Shown here: positions 14,168-21,744 of the stretch, in pieces
Layout: each line of letters opens with the position of its first letter
How positions within the stretch are numbered: the first letter of the stretch is position 1
Notes under the pieces: generated by a model
What the model saw: the letters and a program-made list of their open reading frames with translations, nothing else
Database searches by the model: none
Told to the model about the DNA's origin: nothing
Made by a program: the position numbers and the translations under genes
Assembly: GCA_947625195.1 (NCBI GenBank)
Contig: CANQNK010000006.1
Coordinates: forward strand, 28,955-92,954
DNA from: an uncultured Clostridia bacterium
GTDB lineage: Bacteria; Bacillota; Clostridia; Oscillospirales; Ruminococcaceae
Reading direction: 5' to 3'
DNA length: 64,000 nucleotides

Positions 14168-15298
14168 TTAATCTGCCGAAGGTATAAACGGCGTAACCGT
14201 AGTGGTTGTAATATTAGAAACTACTGTTTCTTTGGAGTCAAATACACTTGCCGAAGTATCTGTCTGAGCAGCAGAATCCTGATTATCGCCTGCGCCTTGA
14301 TCTTCTGCGGGAGCGCTTGTCGTCTGAGCCGATGATTTCTCTACAGCAACTGTCACAATATAACCGTCTGAATTATTTCCGGATACAGAGTATGTATACT
14401 CCGTTGCATCGTCCTTCGTCGGAATCTTCACGTCAGTGGTGTTGCCTTTCTTCATTTCTGTGTAATAAACAGCGTATTTAATTCCGTTAGAGCCGTCGTA
14501 CTCAAGAGGACTTTCATAAGTATAGCTCTTTAGATATTCAACGTATTCCTCAAGACAAAAGCCGTTTTCGTTCATAATCTCTGCGTGCGGAAGACCCACA
14601 TATCTTATAAGCGCAGCATCATACTCCGCTTTGGTAATATCACTCTTGCCCTCTGGATATCTGACAACAAAACCGTATTTTGCCATATTTTGTGTAATCC
14701 ACTCAAAATCTCCAGTGCCGTCATATGTTCCCATAGCACCGTCGGCCCACGTTCCCAGACTTAGAGAAAGCCCCGTTCCTACATCGTTGCTTCCTGCTGC
14801 AAAAGCTTCTCCATCCTGATTATCGTTTGAAACGAATCCGCTGGCAATAAACAGTGTGGAGTTCTGATACTTCTTGTAAAAGTCACTCATCATCGACTGC
14901 AATTGCAAAGCCGCAGATTCGGTAGCAGTTACCGAGCTGTCAGTGAGCGAAAAAAGCTGATTTCCGTCGCTGTCGGTGTTGTACCCCATCAATGACACAA
15001 CCTCGCCTGAAGCGTCCTTATCAAAAGTGTGCTCACCATTTACCAAAGCGAGATTTCCGCTGGATAAAGCATCGTCATTCTGTAATGTCAACGTTGTAGA
15101 GGTTTTAAACAAAACCGATTCCGATTCCTTATCGGCAACCTTGCTCTCGGTAATAGTCTGAACCTTTTTGGCATTCGGGTTGATATCAGCAGTTCCGTTA
15201 GAGCAAGCCGCACATATAATAAGTATCACCAGCAAAATAATTGCAAGTAAAACCGCAACATTTTTATATTTCAAGTTTTTCCAGATATTATTCGACAT
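14168..15298 (-). CDS. VanY-like (M15B) lipoprotein lacking zinc ligands
   Basis: 376 aa with a basic start, a hydrophobic segment at 14-31 and a lipobox-like IICAACS (C29 or C32), so membrane-anchored outside the cell. From about residue 80 it follows the VanY D-alanyl-D-alanine carboxypeptidase fold: NLALVNGEHTFDKD, IASGFVSNDNQDG (SGYRS position), NDVGTGLSLS at 171-180, FEWITQNMAKYGFVVRYPEGK at 198-218 and YDAALIRYVG at 226-235. In active enzymes the last motifs read SxHxxGxAxD and EPWHxRYVG; here the His, Asp, Glu and His positions are Val, Ser, Asp and Leu. It should not be a zinc peptidase; a peptidoglycan-binding or sensing role is inferred. The C-terminal ~60 residues are Thr/Ser/Gln-rich. 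Confidence 0.8.
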   Translation of the reverse strand: MSNNIWKNLKYKNVAVLLAIILLVILIICAACSNGTADINPNAKKVQTITESKVADKESESVLFKTSTTLTLQNDDALSSGNLALVNGEHTFDKDASGEVVSLMGYNTDSDGNQLFSLTDSSVTATESAALQLQSMMSDFYKKYQNSTLFIASGFVSNDNQDGEAFAAGSNDVGTGLSLSLGTWADGAMGTYDGTGDFEWITQNMAKYGFVVRYPEGKSDITKAEYDAALIRYVGLPHAEIMNENGFCLEEYVEYLKSYTYESPLEYDGSNGIKYAVYYTEMKKGNTTDVKIPTKDDATEYTYSVSGNNSDGYIVTVAVEKSSAQTTSAPAEDQGAGDNQDSAAQTDTSASVFDSKETVVSNITTTTVTPFIPSAD

Positions 15299-15490
15299 TG
15301 TAATTCCTCCGTAATACCTTTAAGTTTATTGTACAATCGTCTATCGCCGAAAGGGCAACAGACTTTTTAAACAGTATACCACACTTTCCAAATTTTTTAA
15401 AGAGGAAATTACAAAGTGTGACTTTTTACACAAAATTTTTTATTTTAAATTGTTACATTTGCATATAAATTTTAAATAAAAGTGCAAAAT

Positions 15491-15522
15491 AGCAGACTCG
15501 AAATAAATTTTTCGAGTCTGCT
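15491..15522 (-). terminator. Terminator after the Asn/Gln-rich gene
   Basis: AGCAGACTCGAAA-N6-TTTCGAGTCTGCT, perfect 13-bp stem, followed on the minus strand by ATTTTGCACTTTTATTT. Confidence 0.85.
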
Positions 15523-15540
15523 AAATAACTATAGCCGTAT

Positions 15541-15699
15541 TTAGTTGTTTGAATTGTTAGAATTCTTGTTGCTAGGGTTCTGTTTTTTATTAGAGCCGCC
15601 GTTAGGTGTTTTATTTGAAGGGCAGTTCTGGTTCTGATTCTGATTATTTTCCGAATTGTTCGGTGCTTTGTTTTGTGAATTGTTATTCTGGTTTTGCAT
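15541..15699 (-). CDS. 52-aa Asn/Gln-rich protein
   Basis: Not in the ORF track, which lists an Arg/Thr-rich shadow frame instead. ATG at 15699 has AAAGGAGTG at a good distance and the gene ends in TAA 19 bases before a strong terminator, so the unit is complete. The product begins MQNQNNNSQNKAPNN and about 29 of 52 residues are Asn or Gln (22 Asn), with one Cys and several Pro, Ser and Lys. No fold is expected. Low-complexity Asn-rich proteins of this size occur among spore or coat proteins in Clostridia; a role there is a guess. Confidence 0.75.
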   Translation of the reverse strand: MQNQNNNSQNKAPNNSENNQNQNQNCPSNKTPNGGSNKKQNPSNKNSNNSNN

Positions 15700-15788
15700 T
15701 TTACAATCACTCCTTTCAGTAATATTATCTGTATCAGTAAAAGTTTTATTATCGGAAAATTCTGTATAAAAAATATATTTTAAAAATG

Positions 15789-15817
15789 TTGCTTTTTGTA
15801 AAAAAAAGTGTTAAAAT
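15789..15817 (+). promoter_or_regulatory. mscL promoter
   Basis: TTGCTT, 17-bp spacer, TAAAAT, 36 bases before the TTG start. Confidence 0.65.
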
Positions 15818-15853
15818 GTATATTGACAAAAATGTGTAAGGGAGGTAATCTTT

Positions 15854-16261
15854 TTGAAAAAAATAATAAAGGAATTTAAGGAATTCATTTCCAGAGGAAA
15901 TGTAGTCGATATGGCAGTCGGTGTTGTAATAGGCGCCGCTTTCAAGGCTATAGTTGACTCATTTGTTGCCGATCTTCTCACTCCTATCATAGGCATTCTG
16001 CTCAAAGCAGTCGGAATTCAGGATGATTTTGCGGCGTGGAAAATTTACGGATTCGGTGTCGGCAACTTTATCAACACGGTAATCAGCTTCTTTATTATTG
16101 CTCTCGGCGTATTCATTATGGTCAAGGCAATCAATGCGATGCGTAATCTTTCAAAGAAGAAGGAAGAAGTCGAAGATGAAGTCGAAGAAGCGGTTATTGA
16201 GACCGATCTTTCCGTTTTGCAGGAGATCAGAGATATGCTTAAAGAGCAAAACAGCAAATAA
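15854..16261 (+). CDS. mscL: Large-conductance mechanosensitive channel
   Basis: 135 aa; starts with TTG 8 bases after GGAGG, with no nearby ATG, so the alternative start is well supported. The sequence FKEFISRGNVVDMAVGVVIGAAFKAIVDSFVADLLTPIIG is the amphipathic N-terminal helix and first pore helix of MscL; FINTVISFFIIALGVFIMVKAIN is the second helix; a charged helix ends the protein. MscL opens under membrane tension to release solutes after osmotic downshock. Single gene with its own promoter and terminator. Confidence 0.97.
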   Translation: MKKIIKEFKEFISRGNVVDMAVGVVIGAAFKAIVDSFVADLLTPIIGILLKAVGIQDDFAAWKIYGFGVGNFINTVISFFIIALGVFIMVKAINAMRNLSKKKEEVEDEVEEAVIETDLSVLQEIRDMLKEQNSK

Positions 16262-16285
16262 CTTTTCGTGAAACTAAAAAGCTGA

Positions 16286-16318
16286 ACAGACGGAAAATGA
16301 CCGTCTGTTTTTCTTTTT
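16286..16318 (+). terminator. mscL terminator
   Basis: ACAGACGG-N7-CCGTCTGT hairpin then TTTTCTTTTTT. Confidence 0.9.
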
Positions 16319-16472
16319 TAACTTATTATAACCTTTTATAAGCATTAAAATTTTTACAAATATTTAGTATGTTAAAATCATAGTAGTTTCTCTGGAATTG
16401 CCTTATTTTTTATCATTTTCTTATTATTTGAATTTTTTACCAATAAGTATAAAAGTATAATCAGTTAAATAA

Positions 16473-16545
16473 TGTCAAAATAGATAAAAAATTGTCAAAA
16501 ACATCGCAAAAAATCATTGACTTATTTAGAAAAGTGTGTTAAAAT
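16473..16545 (+). promoter_or_regulatory. Promoter of the AraC gene with tandem direct repeats
   Basis: TTGACT, 17-bp spacer, TAAAAT (16517-16545). Upstream are two copies of TGTCAAAA starting at 16473 and 16493, exactly 20 bp apart, the second ending 16 bp before the -35. Tandem half-sites about two helical turns apart next to the -35 are the usual arrangement for AraC-family binding, so autoregulation is likely. The rest of the 16319-16470 gap is AT-rich without a gene. Confidence 0.55.
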
Positions 16546-16596
16546 AATTTTTGAAATGTAATAACATTTGTATGTAGCATTATTGGAGGTAAAAAT

Positions 16597-17463
16597 ATGA
16601 TGCCTGAAAACAAAACAGAAGCAAAAGGAAACTCATATTACATTTATCCGGTTATCAACTCAGAGATCGGACACGAAGGTGCACTGCCTATTTACGTCTA
16701 CGGAATCGGCTCAAACGAATGTGAGCGTCACGTTATCCGTGAGCATGGATACGCACACCCGCATATTATCTATTCGGTCAGCGGAGAAGGAACCTTGATT
16801 GTTAATGGAGTTTCACACACAATTTCACCTAATATGGGATTTTTCATTCCTGCGCACACTCCGCATGAGTATTACAGCTCCACAGGTGAAAACTGGTCTA
16901 CCAAGTGGGTAGTTCTATCGGGTTTTGCCATTGAAATGACCCTTACGTCTCTGGGCCTTGACAAGCCTTACATTGTGGCTTTGGGAAACACTTCAAAGCT
17001 TGATAAGCTTATCACAGAAATGTACTATTCAATTATAAGGGACAATTTCTACGGCTCTATGACTGCTGCGGGACTTCTTTATTCATTCCTGATTGAATTT
17101 TATAAATGTACAAGCAATCAGGGAAAGATTGATAACCTTGCGGCAAATTCGCCTTTGAACAAAGTCTTGGCGTACATAGATTTGCATTACGCTGACAATC
17201 TTACTCTTGAGAGTATGTGCTCTGTGTCAGACATTTCTCCTCAGCACCTGTGCAGACTTTTCAGAAGAAAGCTCAATATACGTCCTATGGAGTATATTGC
17301 AAAGAAAAGGATTCAGGAAGCAAAGGCGCTGCTTTTGAACTCTCCGAGAAACATAGCGGAAATATCCAGAATTGTCGGATATAACAACTGCAATTATTTC
17401 TGCATTACATTTAAAAAGTACGAGGGCGTTTCTCCTACCGAATATAGAAAGACAATGGGATAA
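16597..17463 (+). CDS. AraC-family transcriptional regulator with cupin sensor
   Basis: 288 aa behind TTGGAGG. Residues ~45-100 form a cupin-like sensor (HPHIIYSVSGEGTLIVNG...FFIPAHTPHEYYS), which in this family usually binds a sugar. The C-terminal ~100 residues carry two helix-turn-helix motifs (NLTLESMCSVSDISPQHLCRLFRRK and NIAEISRIVGYNNCNYFCITFKKYEG) with the PTEYR end typical of AraC/XylS. No sugar-utilisation genes lie next to it, so the target is not evident; the nearest downstream gene, pheA, is convergent. Confidence 0.92.
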   Translation: MMPENKTEAKGNSYYIYPVINSEIGHEGALPIYVYGIGSNECERHVIREHGYAHPHIIYSVSGEGTLIVNGVSHTISPNMGFFIPAHTPHEYYSSTGENWSTKWVVLSGFAIEMTLTSLGLDKPYIVALGNTSKLDKLITEMYYSIIRDNFYGSMTAAGLLYSFLIEFYKCTSNQGKIDNLAANSPLNKVLAYIDLHYADNLTLESMCSVSDISPQHLCRLFRRKLNIRPMEYIAKKRIQEAKALLLNSPRNIAEISRIVGYNNCNYFCITFKKYEGVSPTEYRKTMG

Positions 17464-17466
17464 AGC

Positions 17467-17499
17467 AAAAAGACTTCGGGAAGTTTCCGAAGTCTTTTT
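17467..17499. terminator. Bidirectional terminator, AraC gene and pheA
   Basis: AAAAAGACTTCGG-N7-CCGAAGTCTTTTT, perfect 13-bp stem between convergent genes. Confidence 0.92.
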
Positions 17500-17509
17500 T
17501 GTTTTCACA

Positions 17510-18622
17510 CTATAACTCTTTAAAGTTTCCCAGAAACTTAAAGTACGCAAGCTCATTAGAAAGCTCGGTTAAAAGGCTCATTACATCCTTGCTTTTGACG
17601 CTGCCCTCAAAGTCCAGATAAAATACAACGTCAAAGTCTTTCGAGGCAATCGGCTTGTTTTCAAGTCTTAAAAGGTTAAGCCCCGATACCGAGAACTTTG
17701 TAAGCAGTCTGTAAAGTGCAGATCGACTGTGCGGAAGTGAAAGCGATACGCTTATGATATCGGCTCCTTCTGCTATAAATATATCCTTTGATATAAGAAT
17801 AAAGCGGGTATAGTTTTCTGCAGAATTGCCTATCTTTTTGCAGATTATGTCAAGACCAAGCTCCTTTGCGCACTCCTCAGAGCAGATTGCAGCATACGGC
17901 TCAGGCGAATTTTTGACAAACTCAGCGGCAAGAGCTGTGTTTACATATTCTTCAGTAGCAAGGCCGTATTGCTTTAAAAATTCACTGCACTGCATTAGCC
18001 CCTGCTCGTGAGATAAAACGGCTTTCACTTCGTCAAGTCCTACGCCTTTGCGAACGGCAAGACAGTGATCTACCTTTACCCGTGTGCCTCCAGCAATAAA
18101 GAAGTTATAGCGCTTCATAAGTTCGTATGTCTGTGTTACAGAGCCGGCAGTTGAGTTTTGAATCGGCAGGATGCCAAAATCACACTCGCCCTTTATGACG
18201 GCGTCAAAAACCTCGTCAAAGGTGTTGTAAAACTTTATTTCTGCATTTTGGGATATCTGTCCGCACGCTATCTGGGAATATGAGCCGTATGTGCCCGGAC
18301 ACGCAATTTTGCCAATTGTGTTATAATCAAGCTCTTTGTGTTTGATTTCACCGGTTGCAGGAAAAAACTCCTGATACTGTCTAGACTTTGAAATATCCAT
18401 AATGGTGTTAAACAGAATTTCAGCGCCGTTTTTAAGATTATCGGGCACCATTCCTCTGACCTTGCTGATTATTTCCTTTTCCCTTGCACTTTGAAAAACG
18501 TCAAGGCCGTTTTTTATTTTGTATAGCGCCACCTCTCTGGCAATTCCCATTCGCTTTTCAAAAAGCCTGAGTATTTCCTCGTCTATTGTGTTTATGTCAT
18601 CTCTTAGCTGGTTAAGATCCAT
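17510..18622 (-). CDS. pheA: Chorismate mutase/prephenate dehydratase (P-protein)
   Basis: 370 aa. Residues 1-85 are an AroQ-type chorismate mutase helix bundle (LRDDINTIDEEILRLFEKRM); about 105-285 are prephenate dehydratase (CPGTYGSYSQIAC, DFGILPIQNSTAGSV, ENYTRFILIS with the TRF motif); the end is an ACT domain. It turns chorismate into phenylpyruvate for phenylalanine. The ACT effector motifs are altered: the GALV position reads SALY and ESRP reads ENKP, so phenylalanine feedback may differ. Start follows a CTCCGGAGGTAAAAA site. Single-gene unit. Confidence 0.95.
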   Translation of the reverse strand: MDLNQLRDDINTIDEEILRLFEKRMGIAREVALYKIKNGLDVFQSAREKEIISKVRGMVPDNLKNGAEILFNTIMDISKSRQYQEFFPATGEIKHKELDYNTIGKIACPGTYGSYSQIACGQISQNAEIKFYNTFDEVFDAVIKGECDFGILPIQNSTAGSVTQTYELMKRYNFFIAGGTRVKVDHCLAVRKGVGLDEVKAVLSHEQGLMQCSEFLKQYGLATEEYVNTALAAEFVKNSPEPYAAICSEECAKELGLDIICKKIGNSAENYTRFILISKDIFIAEGADIISVSLSLPHSRSALYRLLTKFSVSGLNLLRLENKPIASKDFDVVFYLDFEGSVKSKDVMSLLTELSNELAYFKFLGNFKEL

Positions 18623-18716
18623 TTTTACCTCCGGAGGTGTAAATATCGGCGAGCTTATGCAGCCCTAACGCTCCGAATATAATTTTACTATATATTCCGC
18701 TTTTTTTCAATATCTA

Positions 18717-18745
18717 TTTACAAAAATAAGTCTATATGATAAAAT
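18717..18745 (+). promoter_or_regulatory. Promoter of the esterase gene
   Basis: TTTACA, 17-bp spacer, TAAAAT, 36 bases before the start codon. Confidence 0.65.
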
Positions 18746-18780
18746 AAAATAAAATCTTCCGCTTAATAAAGGAGAATGTT

Positions 18781-19608
18781 ATGATATACGAAAACACGAA
18801 AATCAAGGTGGATTACAGCCGTGCTGGAATAACCTACAAAGGGCTTGAACCCTCCCTTACCGTTTATGCGCCCGACAAAAGTCCTGAGATCAACACACAG
18901 CCTTATCCTGCGGTGCTTATTCTGCCGGGCGGCGGATATGATTACTGCTCAGACCGTGAGGCAGACCCGGTTGCGTTTCGGTTTATGGGGCTTGGCGTTG
19001 CTTCGTTCGTGCTGAGGTATTCCTGCGTTAAGAAGAAATTCCCCACCGCTCTTTTAGAGGCGCTAACCGCTATAAAGTACATAAAGGAAAACGCCGACAG
19101 ATTTTTTATAAATCCGGATAAGCTTTCGGTTATGGGATTCTCGGCGGGAGGACACCTTGCCGCATGTGTTTCAAATTTTTATCACGACAGCGAGATTCTT
19201 TCTCTGCTTGGAGCCGAGGAAAATGAAGTCAAGCCTTACAAATCGGTTTTATGCTACCCTGTTTTGACCAGCGGCGAATTCACTCACGAAAGCTCGATTT
19301 TAAATTTGCTTTCCGACGGCGGCGACGATAAACTCAGAAGCAGGCTTTCACTTGAAACGCAGGTCAGCAAAAAGACTCCGCCGACATTCCTTTGGCACAC
19401 CGCCGACGATGACTGCGTACCTGTAGAAAACTCGCTGTTTTATATGGAGGCGCTTTCAAAGGCAAAAGTTCCGTTTGAGGCGCACATATATGAGTGGGGC
19501 GGCCACGGACTCAGTTTGTGCGATGAAACTACTGTAAATCAGCCGTACCAGATGATGCCGGTAAACGCACAGTGGGCAGCGGCAGCGGCTGAATTTATAA
19601 AAAGGTAA
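18781..19608 (+). CDS. Alpha/beta-hydrolase esterase (acetyl-xylan-esterase-like)
   Basis: 275 aa behind AAAGGAGAATGTT. It has the oxyanion-hole strand LILPGGGYDYCSDREADP, nucleophile elbow GFSAGGHLAA near residue 120, an acid in the TPPTFLWHTADDDCVPV stretch and the catalytic His in YEWGGHGLSL, the full triad of the BD-FAE/acetyl-esterase group. No signal peptide, so it acts in the cytoplasm, probably deacylating imported acetylated oligosaccharides or small esters. A lone gene; substrate not deducible. Confidence 0.88.
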   Translation: MIYENTKIKVDYSRAGITYKGLEPSLTVYAPDKSPEINTQPYPAVLILPGGGYDYCSDREADPVAFRFMGLGVASFVLRYSCVKKKFPTALLEALTAIKYIKENADRFFINPDKLSVMGFSAGGHLAACVSNFYHDSEILSLLGAEENEVKPYKSVLCYPVLTSGEFTHESSILNLLSDGGDDKLRSRLSLETQVSKKTPPTFLWHTADDDCVPVENSLFYMEALSKAKVPFEAHIYEWGGHGLSLCDETTVNQPYQMMPVNAQWAAAAAEFIKR

Positions 19609-19620
19609 AAACCATAAAAT

Positions 19621-19660
19621 AAACGGCTTGCAAGCATTTAATTTTGCCCGCAAGCCGTTT
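19621..19660. terminator. Terminator after the esterase gene
   Basis: AAACGGCTTGC-N18-GCAAGCCGTTT, 11-bp stem followed by TTTCTTTTC. The A-rich other side could serve the convergent ABC operon too, although that lies 156 bp away. Confidence 0.8.
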
Positions 19661-19815
19661 TTTCTTTTCTGTTTTTATTTCCTCGTCTTCACTGTAAAAT
19701 ATTCCCGGCATGAATATCGAAAGCATTTTGTTTGATAATGCCAGCTTATTTTATCAGTGATGTACGTTATCGTGCAATGAATGGTAAAAAGCGCCTGTTG
19801 GTGAAAAGCTTTAAA

Positions 19816-21744
19816 CTAAACGTCTGAATCCTGATTACCGCTTGTTAGCTCAAAAGCTCCGGTATAAAGCTGATAATACTTACCCTTCTGGGCAATAAGC
19901 GCATCGTGGTTTCCGCGCTCGATAATTCGTCCCATCTCAAGCACTATAATAACATCTGAGTTCTGAATGGTAGATAACCTGTGCGCGATAACAAAAACCG
20001 TTCTGCCGTACATAAGACTATCCATACCCTTTTGAACTATACGCTCGGTTCTGGTATCTATTGAGGAAGTAGCCTCGTCCAGAATCATAACCGGCGGATC
20101 GGCAACAGCACACCGGGCAATAGACAAAAGCTGTCTTTGTCCCTGAGAAATAGAAGAACCGTTTTCTGTTATTTCGGTGTTATAGCCCTCCGGGAGCCGC
20201 ATTATAAAGTCGTGTGCGTTAGCAAGCTTAGCCGCAGCAATGCACTCCTCGTCGGAAGCGTCCAGTCTGCCGTAGCGTATATTCTCCATAATTGTTCCCG
20301 TAAACAGGTTGGTGTCCTGCAAAACTATTCCAAGAGAACGCCTTAAGTCAGACTTCTTTATCTTGTTTATGTTTATTCCGTCGTATCTAATTTTACCGTC
20401 TGCAATGTCGTAAAAACGGTTGATTAGATTCGTAATTGTCGTTTTTCCTGCACCCGTTGCTCCTACAAATGCAACCTTTTCACCCGGATGAGCATATATC
20501 GAAATATCGTGAAGCACTATCTTTTCGGGAACATACCCGAAATCCACCTCATTGAGGACCACATCGCCCTCAAGCTTTGTATAGGTCACGGTACCGTCCT
20601 TGTGAGGATGCTTCCATGCCCACATTTCAGTGCGCTCATCGCACTCCTCTATCTCGCCGTTTTTGTTGTACTTGGCGTTTACAAGCGTAACATAGCCGTC
20701 GTCCTTTTCGGGCTCTTCATCCAGAAGATCAAAAACCCTCTTTGCTCCCGCAAGAGCCATAACAACGGCGTTAATCTGCTGGGAGATCTGAGTTATAGGC
20801 TGTGTAAAGTTACGAGAAAGCTGCAAAAACGACACAATAACTCCTATGGTTATTCCGCTGACAGCACCGCTTAAGGCAAGCGCTCCGCCAACAACTGCTA
20901 TCAGAACGTACTGAACGTGTCCTAAGTTTCCCATAATCGGCATAAGTATGTTTGCATACTTGTTGGCCTGAAAAGCGTTTTCAACAAGCTCTTCATTTAT
21001 CCTGTCAAAGCCGTCCTTACATTTTTGCTCGTGAGTAAAGGCTTTTACAACCTTTTGTCCGGTTACCATTTCCTCTATATAGCCGTTGATCTCACCTATT
21101 GACTTCTGCTGAAGCACAAAGTGCTTTGAGCTTCTTGAGCCGACGTATTTTACAATAAACAGCATAGCAACTACCGTGAGAAGAACAAAAATCGTAAGCC
21201 AGATGTTTTCCCGCAGCATTGCCACAAGAGCAACCAGTATCGAAAACATTGAAGACATAGTCTGAGGAATACTCATTCCTATCATCTGGCGCAATGTGTC
21301 GGTATCGTTTGTATAGCGGCTCATAAGATCGCCGAAAAGATGCGTGTCAAAATACTTTATCGGCAAAGACTGCATATGACAGAACATATCGTCCCTTACT
21401 TCTTTGAGCATTCTCTGAGAGACTATCGCCATTAAATAACTCTGAAGCCAGCTTGCAAAAACCCCGACTATAAACAGCGCTCCAAGCTTTATAATGGCGA
21501 TAAGCAACGGATGAAAATCCGCGGTTTTCTGTCCCAGAAGAGGCACTACATAATCATCTATCAGAGAGCCCAGAAATACGCTTGAGGTAGTTGTCGCGAC
21601 TGCAACTGTTATAATGCAGACAAGAACAATTATAAAATATAAACGGTTTTTACCTCTTAGGTAAGATAAGATTCTTTTTATTATCTTTCCCGGATTGTCT
21701 ATTTTGGGTCTGGGTCCCATATTTCTCGGTCTAGGTCCCGGCAT
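19816..21744 (-). CDS. ABC exporter half-transporter, catalytic-site subunit (642 aa)
   Basis: Six-helix membrane domain (about residues 35-340) plus ATPase domain with Walker A GATGAGKTT, Q-loop VLQDTNLF, signature ISQGQRQLL, Walker B VMILDEATSSID and IAHRLS switch His. It is about 60 residues longer than its partner: a Pro/Arg-rich start and an insert before the ATPase domain. Its signature is altered (ISQGQ for LSGGQ), matching the altered Walker B of the partner, as in asymmetric heterodimeric multidrug exporters of the BmrCD/TM287-288 type. Starts on the last base of the partner gene. Confidence 0.92.
   Translation of the reverse strand: MPGPRPRNMGPRPKIDNPGKIIKRILSYLRGKNRLYFIIVLVCIITVAVATTTSSVFLGSLIDDYVVPLLGQKTADFHPLLIAIIKLGALFIVGVFASWLQSYLMAIVSQRMLKEVRDDMFCHMQSLPIKYFDTHLFGDLMSRYTNDTDTLRQMIGMSIPQTMSSMFSILVALVAMLRENIWLTIFVLLTVVAMLFIVKYVGSRSSKHFVLQQKSIGEINGYIEEMVTGQKVVKAFTHEQKCKDGFDRINEELVENAFQANKYANILMPIMGNLGHVQYVLIAVVGGALALSGAVSGITIGVIVSFLQLSRNFTQPITQISQQINAVVMALAGAKRVFDLLDEEPEKDDGYVTLVNAKYNKNGEIEECDERTEMWAWKHPHKDGTVTYTKLEGDVVLNEVDFGYVPEKIVLHDISIYAHPGEKVAFVGATGAGKTTITNLINRFYDIADGKIRYDGININKIKKSDLRRSLGIVLQDTNLFTGTIMENIRYGRLDASDEECIAAAKLANAHDFIMRLPEGYNTEITENGSSISQGQRQLLSIARCAVADPPVMILDEATSSIDTRTERIVQKGMDSLMYGRTVFVIAHRLSTIQNSDVIIVLEMGRIIERGNHDALIAQKGKYYQLYTGAFELTSGNQDSDV

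Noticed and set aside
15453-15710. 85-aa Arg/Thr/Ile-rich ORF on the minus strand
   Set aside because: Shadow frame of the 52-aa Asn/Gln-rich gene; the latter has the ribosome binding site and the proper end before the terminator.
18623-18780. T-box or attenuator upstream of pheA
   Set aside because: No T-box AGGGTGG-type sequence, specifier hairpin or leader peptide; only a promoter region and CTCCGGAGG.
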